From Microcella sp. (GTDB lineage: Bacteria; Actinomycetota; Actinomycetes; Actinomycetales; Microbacteriaceae): a stretch of 64,000 nucleotides of DNA. The position numbers were made by a program, and so were the translations under genes. The notes beneath the pieces are model-generated. The model did no database searches. It was given only the letters and a program-made list of their open reading frames with translations, and had not been told where the DNA came from. This document shows, in pieces, positions 59,232 to 64,000 of the stretch. The stretch is taken from positions 372,001 to 436,000 of the forward strand of contig NZ_JAHHDS010000003.1 of the NCBI RefSeq assembly GCF_019739195.1. Reading direction: 5' to 3'. The first letter of the stretch is position 1. The number at the start of each line of letters is the position of its first letter.

Positions 59232-61100
59232 CTACACTCCGCCGCCGCCTCCACCGCCACCGCCACCGCCCGACGACCCTCCGCCCGACGAACCACCCGA
59301 CGAGCTCGAGCCCGAATAGCTTGACGACAGTGTCGAGGCGACTGACCCGACTCCGGCCGAGAACGCGCTCACCGAGAACGCTCGCGAGCTCGAGAACCAG
59401 GCCGGGCTCTGCCCCTCGGCGTAGAACTCGCCGAGCTCTTTTGCCCACTCGCGCTCTTGCTTGAGCATCACCGCCCAGGGCAGCAGCCGTTCGATGAGTT
59501 TCAGGCGCTGCTCGGGGCTGTTCACGTCGACCGGCTCGCGCAGGGCGCCCTGCGGCGACTGCAGCACGCGCAGGCGGTCGGCCTCCGCGAGTCGGATGTA
59601 CTCGTTGAGCCCCTTGATGTGATCGGCAAGCTCGGCACCCTCGGCCGTGAGCGGGTGCCGGTAGAGGCACTTCGCCACGACGAAGAAACACAAGAAAGTC
59701 AGCGGGATCACGAGGAAGATCGAGTCACCATCTGCCCTGCCCTCGTCGGTCAGGGTGATGACCGAGGCGAACGCGCCGATCGTCGAGCCCACGACGGCGA
59801 GGCTCAGCCAACCAGAGTGCCGGCCCGGAATGGTGCGCCGCCATCCGCGCTTCACCATCGAGGTCGAGATGCGACTCAGCTGCTTCTGAATCTTCGTGCT
59901 CAGCGTCGTATTCTGCGCCTTCAGGGTGTGCTCGTCTCCCCCGACGAGCCCGGGGAAGAAGTAGCTGAGCAGGCTCTTCTCTTCACCCTCGACGCCCAAC
60001 GCCGATTCGAGCCTGAGCCGCCAGGTTGACCGCAGCGAGAACCACCCGCCGGGCACCTCGATGATCGTGATGACGCGGCGCACCGCGAAGTCGACGAGCT
60101 GGCTCGCCACGGCTCGCGTGCGATGCCCGGTGAGAACCGAGGCGTCGAGCAGGCTCATGCCCCGCGGAGGAAGATACTCGGCGACGATGACGGGCCTGCC
60201 GCGAGCATCCCGATGCACGGTCAGGCGCAGCACGATCGCCGCGAGGGCCGCACCGACGGCGAGCGCTGCGCTCAGCAGCAGCAGCCAGCCCCAGGGCGAG
60301 GCCATGAGCGAGGTGTCGAAGAGCTCGAAAGTGCCGTCGGCGAAGCCGAGCGCCACGGTGACGTTCTGGTAGGGGAAGAGCGCGACGGGCTCGGTCGACA
60401 CCACCGCTCCGTCGACCGAGATCTCACACTGGTCGGTCGAACCCGAGTAGCCGACGTAGCAGAACACCCGGCCGGGCAGCAGTGCGGAGGCGAGTCCGTC
60501 GTCGAGCGTCACGGTCGCCGAGACGCTCGCGAACGGCTGGGCCCAGTCGGTGCCGTTGGTGTTCCAATAGAACTCTTGCGCTTGCGTGCTGCTGAAGAAG
60601 TCGACCACGTCGCGCTGCGTGTAGGTGATGACGTAGGTCTGCACGCCGTAGGTGTAGCTGCCTTCGGGCACCGCCGAGACGATGTCGACGCGGCCCGTGT
60701 CAGAACTGACCTCGAATGGCCGCGGCTGTCCATTCTCGTCGGTCACCGAGACGACCTGCAGGTTGGTCGTGTGGCCCTGATAGGTGGCGGGCAGTGATCG
60801 ACGGATGCCGCGGTTCTGATCGAAGTCAGGAAAACGGGCGACAAGCGTCTCGGTCGTCGTCAGCGTCGCGTGCCCCGTCTCGTCACGGCCGAGCACGTAG
60901 TCGGCATGGAACGAGTCGAACGTGAACGCGTTGACGTCGGCCCGCAGCGGGCCGTTCGAGATCGCGGCGGCCGCCAGCTGCGGGGCCGGGCCGCTCGAGA
61001 GCGTGGTCGGCAGAACCCGGGGCAGCAGCACGACGGCGGCGACGATCGCGAGCACGATCATGACGGCACCCGCGACGAGGGCGATCGGCAAACGGCGCAT
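59232..61100 (-). CDS. DUF2207 membrane protein with glycine-rich tail
   Basis: 622 residues. An N-terminal helix with signal-like features (ALVAGAVMIVLAIVAAVVLL) is followed by a ~230-residue outer domain with TFDSFHADYVLGRDETGHA and VQTYVITYTQRDVVDFF, typical of DUF2207. Then come a helix pair, a cytoplasmic region (about 300-450), a second helix pair and a C-terminal region ending in an 11-residue Gly run. DUF2207 proteins are widespread in Actinobacteria and of unknown function. Confidence 0.82.
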   Translation of the reverse strand: MRRLPIALVAGAVMIVLAIVAAVVLLPRVLPTTLSSGPAPQLAAAAISNGPLRADVNAFTFDSFHADYVLGRDETGHATLTTTETLVARFPDFDQNRGIRRSLPATYQGHTTNLQVVSVTDENGQPRPFEVSSDTGRVDIVSAVPEGSYTYGVQTYVITYTQRDVVDFFSSTQAQEFYWNTNGTDWAQPFASVSATVTLDDGLASALLPGRVFCYVGYSGSTDQCEISVDGAVVSTEPVALFPYQNVTVALGFADGTFELFDTSLMASPWGWLLLLSAALAVGAALAAIVLRLTVHRDARGRPVIVAEYLPPRGMSLLDASVLTGHRTRAVASQLVDFAVRRVITIIEVPGGWFSLRSTWRLRLESALGVEGEEKSLLSYFFPGLVGGDEHTLKAQNTTLSTKIQKQLSRISTSMVKRGWRRTIPGRHSGWLSLAVVGSTIGAFASVITLTDEGRADGDSIFLVIPLTFLCFFVVAKCLYRHPLTAEGAELADHIKGLNEYIRLAEADRLRVLQSPQGALREPVDVNSPEQRLKLIERLLPWAVMLKQEREWAKELGEFYAEGQSPAWFSSSRAFSVSAFSAGVGSVASTLSSSYSGSSSSGGSSGGGSSGGGGGGGGGGGV

Positions 61101-61133
61101 TCTGGCACGTTACCTGCTCGGCGGGCCCCGCCA

Positions 61134-61145
61134 TAGGCTCAATGC
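61134..61145 (+). promoter_or_regulatory. -10 element TAGGCT, leaderless start
   Basis: TAGGCT at 61134-61139, six bases, then the ATG at 61146. Same hexamer as at 1787. Confidence 0.5.
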
Positions 61146-62528
61146 ATGACGGATGCTGCCGCCGATGCCCGCGCGATCGAGCGGTTGCGCGTGCTCGTGC
61201 GCATCCCCACCATTTCTCGCCCGACGACCGGCCCCGGCCCGCGCGCCGATCGGGACGCGTTCGAGCAGTTCATCGCCGAGCTACCCACGCAGTACCCCCG
61301 CGTGCACGACGCCCTGACCGTCGAGCGCCACGGCACCGACCCCGAAGGCGACGTGCCCTACTCGCTGCTCTACCGCTGGCGCGGCAGCGATCCTTCCGGT
61401 GCGAGCTCGCCGACCGTGCTCATGGCGCACTACGACGTCGTGCCGGCGACCGATGAAGGTTGGACCCACCCCGCGTTCGCGGCGGAGGTGCTTGAGCACG
61501 AGGGCGAGCAGGTGGTCTGGGGCCGCGGAGCGATCGACAACAAGGGCTCGCTCGTCGCTCTGCTCGAAGCGGTCGACCGGCTGCTCGAGGCCGGCTTCAC
61601 GCCGCGGCACGATGTGCTGCTCGTGTTCGGCCACGACGAAGAAGTCGCGGGCACCGGTGCGCAGGCGATCGTGGCGGCGCTGCGTGAGCAGAGCATCCGC
61701 CCTTCCCTCGTCGTCGATGAGGGCGGCGCGATCGTGCGCGACGTGTTTCCGGGGCTCGACGAGCCGGCCGCGCTCATCGGCGTGACCGAGAAGGGCATCA
61801 CGACGCTCACGCTGCGCGTCGAGCAGCAGGGCGGTCACGCCTCGAGCCCGCCGCCGTTCGCGGCGACCGAGCGCCTGGCTCGCGCCATTCTGCGGCTCAA
61901 CGGTTCACCGGCGAAAGCGCGGCTCGACCCGACCATGCGGGCGATGATCCGCACGCTCGGCGCGCGCACGAAGCAGCCCCTGCGCTTCGTGTTCGGGCAC
62001 GTCGACGCCTTCGCGCCGCTGCTCACGCGCGTGCTGCTGCGGCGCGGTGCCGAGACGACTGCCCTGCTGCGCACGACCCGAGCCGTCACCGAACTGCGGG
62101 CCGGGCATGCCGCCAACGCGCTGCCCGAGCACGCCGAAGCGACCGTCAACATGCGCATCGCCCCCGGGTCGAGCGTGGCCGAAGCGGTCGACGAGGTGCG
62201 GCGCGCAATCGACGACGACCTGGTGCTCATCGATGTGCTGCTGCCGAGCGAGCCCTCCCCCGTCTCCCCCTCGTCAGGGCCCGAGTGGAACGACCTCGTC
62301 GCGGCGATCGACGAACGTGTGCCCGGCCTGCTCGTGAGCCCCTACGTGATGATGCAGGCGAGCGACTCGCGCTTCTTCACCGCAATCAGTGATCACGTCT
62401 ATCGCTTCGCGCCCTTCAGACTCAGCGCGGCAGAGCGCGCGTGCCTGCACGCCAAGAACGAGCGCATCCGCATCTCGTCGTTCCTCGAGGGCATCGCGAT
62501 CTACGAAGCACTTGTGCGGCGTCGCTGA
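61146..62528 (+). CDS. M20 family metallopeptidase
   Basis: 460 residues. VLMAHYDVVPATDEGWTHPAF (zinc His and Asp), WGRGAIDNKGSLVALLEAV (bridging Asp), GHDEEVAGTGA (catalytic Glu pair) and the closing ERACLHAKNERIRIS with a zinc His make a full M20 site. The dimerisation domain lies around 190-330 (TLTLRVEQQGGHASSPPP). The length and AIDNKGS form suggest a carboxypeptidase S or dipeptidase type. No signal peptide, so intracellular peptide or acylamino-acid hydrolysis is likely. Confidence 0.88.
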   Translation: MTDAAADARAIERLRVLVRIPTISRPTTGPGPRADRDAFEQFIAELPTQYPRVHDALTVERHGTDPEGDVPYSLLYRWRGSDPSGASSPTVLMAHYDVVPATDEGWTHPAFAAEVLEHEGEQVVWGRGAIDNKGSLVALLEAVDRLLEAGFTPRHDVLLVFGHDEEVAGTGAQAIVAALREQSIRPSLVVDEGGAIVRDVFPGLDEPAALIGVTEKGITTLTLRVEQQGGHASSPPPFAATERLARAILRLNGSPAKARLDPTMRAMIRTLGARTKQPLRFVFGHVDAFAPLLTRVLLRRGAETTALLRTTRAVTELRAGHAANALPEHAEATVNMRIAPGSSVAEAVDEVRRAIDDDLVLIDVLLPSEPSPVSPSSGPEWNDLVAAIDERVPGLLVSPYVMMQASDSRFFTAISDHVYRFAPFRLSAAERACLHAKNERIRISSFLEGIAIYEALVRRR

Positions 62529-63425
62529 CTACCCGCGCGCCGCGGCGTGCACCTGCGCGAGCCGGCGGGGAGCATCCGTCACCACGCCGTCGACGCCGAG
62601 ATCGACCGCCTGCTGCCAGAGGTCGGCGCGGTTGAGCGTGTAGACGATGATGGTGAGGCCCGCGGCGCGCAGGCGCTCGGCGGCCTCTGGCTCGACCTGA
62701 AACGACCGCAGGCTCGTCACCACCGTTGACGCCCCGTGCGCGGCCGCGAAGGCCACGGGGTCGTCGGGCAGTCGCCGCACAATGATCGCGCGCGGTAATG
62801 ACGGGGCCTCACGCCACAGGTCGAGCAGCGTCGGCGTCTCGAAGCTCGCGAGCACGACGCGGTCTTGCACGCCGGCGCGGTAGATGGCGGCGACGACGGG
62901 GCGCAGCTCATCGGGGGTCCAGACGCCTTTGAACTCGATGAGCGCGCGCGCGTTCGACGACTGCAGCAGCGGCAGAAACTCGGTGAAGGTCGGGATGCCC
63001 GTGCCCGCCCACGCGCTGCCGTACCAGCTGCCCGCGTCGAGAGCCTGCAGCTCGGCGAGCGTGCGGTCGGCGATCGGGCCGCTGCCGTTCGTGGTGCGGT
63101 CGAGTAGGTCATCGTGAAAGAGCACCGCGTGGCCATCGGCTGTCGCCTGCAGGTCTAGTTCGAGCACCTGGGCTCCGCTGCGCAGTGCGGCCTCGAAGGC
63201 CGGCAGGGTGTTCTCGGGGGCCGCGGCCGGGTCGCCGCGGTGGGCGACCGTGAGCGGCACTCCGTCGTTGAGCCCGAACGAGCCGAGCGGCTGCGCGGCG
63301 TGCACGGTGGCCGCCGTGTGGTCGAAGGTGAGAACGGCCACGAGGGCCAGGGTGGCGGTGAAGGCGGCCGCGCTGCGGCGCACTGAGTATCGACGAGGTC
63401 GGTCGATCGTGCGCGTCAGGGGCAT
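62529..63425 (-). CDS. Secreted glycerophosphodiester phosphodiesterase
   Basis: 298 residues. An N-terminal Arg-rich segment and hydrophobic stretch end in VHAAQ, a signal peptide. The GDPD barrel follows: LTVAHRGDPAAAPENTLPAFEAAL (His, Glu), GAQVLELDLQATADGHAVLFHDDLLDRTT (Glu, Asp, His) and ALIEFKG; the closing GVDGVVTDAPRRL is standard. It releases glycerol 3-phosphate from glycerophosphodiesters, here outside the membrane, and could recycle lipids or wall teichoic acid. Confidence 0.88.
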   Translation of the reverse strand: MPLTRTIDRPRRYSVRRSAAAFTATLALVAVLTFDHTAATVHAAQPLGSFGLNDGVPLTVAHRGDPAAAPENTLPAFEAALRSGAQVLELDLQATADGHAVLFHDDLLDRTTNGSGPIADRTLAELQALDAGSWYGSAWAGTGIPTFTEFLPLLQSSNARALIEFKGVWTPDELRPVVAAIYRAGVQDRVVLASFETPTLLDLWREAPSLPRAIIVRRLPDDPVAFAAAHGASTVVTSLRSFQVEPEAAERLRAAGLTIIVYTLNRADLWQQAVDLGVDGVVTDAPRRLAQVHAAARG

Positions 63426-63484
63426 CGCGTTCGCTTTCAGACGGTCACCGCGTCATTACGGTGCAGCCATGCTAGCGCAGCCCG

Positions 63485-64000
63485 TTACCGTTCTGTGACC
63501 TGAACGTCGTTCGCTGCTCGTGAGCCGCCGAGCGAGCGGCCACGAGTCGTTGCCGCCGTTGCCGCGATCGACCGCGCCATGCCCGAGAAGATGATGCCGT
63601 GGAAGGGGAAGACCGCCGCCCAATAGAGCCGCCCGCCGAGCCCGGACGGAAAGAAGATGGCGCGCTGCACGAGCCGTGAGCGCCCGCCCGGTCGTTTCTC
63701 GACCGTGAACTCGAGCCACGCGCGCCCGGGCAGCTTCATCTCGGCACGCAGCCGCAAGAAGCGCCCGCGCTCAAGCCGCTCGACACGCCAGAAGTCGAGC
63801 GCCTCGCCCTGGGCGAGTCGATCGGGGTCACGTCTGCCGCGCCGCAGCCCGACTCCCCCGACGAGCTTGTCGAGCCAGCCGCGTGCCGCCCAGGCCACCG
63901 GCAGCGAGTACCAGCCGTTGTCGCCGCCGATGCCCTCGACCACGCGCCAGAGCGCCTCGGGCGGGGCCGACGACTCGGCCTCCTGCCGGTCGGTGAAGAC
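63485..64000 (-). CDS. DUF2867 protein, 5' end outside the window
   Basis: 172 codons are visible, reading from the window end (VFTDRQEAES). The DUF2867 signature is seen as VVEGIGGDNGWYSLPVAWAARGWLDKLVGG, QGEALDFWRVERLERGRFLRLRAEMKLPGRAWLEF, and IFFPSGLGGRLYWAAVFPFHGIIF. In many actinobacterial proteins this part follows an NAD(P)-binding (SDR atypical) domain of ~300 residues, which would lie upstream of the window. It acts probably on an NAD(P)-dependent reaction of unknown substrate. Confidence 0.8.
   Translation of the reverse strand, partial: VFTDRQEAESSAPPEALWRVVEGIGGDNGWYSLPVAWAARGWLDKLVGGVGLRRGRRDPDRLAQGEALDFWRVERLERGRFLRLRAEMKLPGRAWLEFTVEKRPGGRSRLVQRAIFFPSGLGGRLYWAAVFPFHGIIFSGMARSIAATAATTRGRSLGGSRAANDVQVTER

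Overview
This is GC-rich chromosomal DNA (roughly two thirds G+C by eye) from an actinobacterium, most likely of the family Microbacteriaceae. The clues are strong GAC/GCC/CTC codon preference, several DUF2510 membrane proteins, a DUF3516-type DEAD-box helicase, a maltokinase, LAXTG-type surface anchoring and many leaderless promoters (TAnnnT 6-8 bases before an ATG or GTG). No rRNA, tRNA, CRISPR array, integrase or intact transposase gene was seen.

Layout. 0-11.2 kb: four DUF2510-type membrane proteins, a DUF3516 helicase, a pair of 94-bp palindromic repeats around a tiny acidic gene, a CPBP-like membrane protein, a three-gene operon of two acidic microproteins plus a short-chain dehydrogenase, a lipase-like hydrolase and two more acidic microproteins. 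11.2-20 kb: a large TM0106-type nuclease/helicase, dodecin, a VapBC pair, a lipoprotein, two related pieces of an M48 (HtpX-like) protease flanking a collagen-like gene, and a HigBA pair. 20-33.2 kb: an island with lower GC and no copy of an octamer that is common elsewhere in the window. Its left edge holds rearranged DUF2130 fragments and a HEPN domain. Its core is a type III-like mod-res-UvrD/nuclease operon transcribed away from an AAA+ ATPase/subtilisin pair that matches the IetAS anti-phage system. 33.2-43.5 kb: a truncated gene, three toxin-antitoxin modules (one TA-like pair, HicAB, VapBC), an orphan antitoxin, a NERD-UvrD helicase, an LAATG-anchored glycine-rich surface protein, a second lipoprotein, a DarT-like protein and a DUF429 protein.

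43.5-64 kb is mostly chromosomal housekeeping and envelope functions: a DUF4190/DUF4352 membrane protein, a J-domain/NERD protein, a beta-glucan synthase operon (GT2 synthase, membrane-fusion-like partner, GH81 endo-beta-1,3-glucanase lipoprotein), oligopeptidase B, a Pr6Pr membrane protein, PabC, maltokinase, an SNF2 ATPase, a DUF2207 protein, an M20 peptidase, a GDPD and a partial DUF2867 gene.

The most unusual items are: two related microORFs (18 and 21 codons) sharing the peptide core VQGVV and an identical 15-bp block, one upstream of the glucan operon and one just upstream of the small membrane-protein gene that follows it; the compact defence island; the partial gene duplications around the collagen-like gene and DUF2130; and the 94-bp palindromes preceded by half-sites at an exact 34-bp period.
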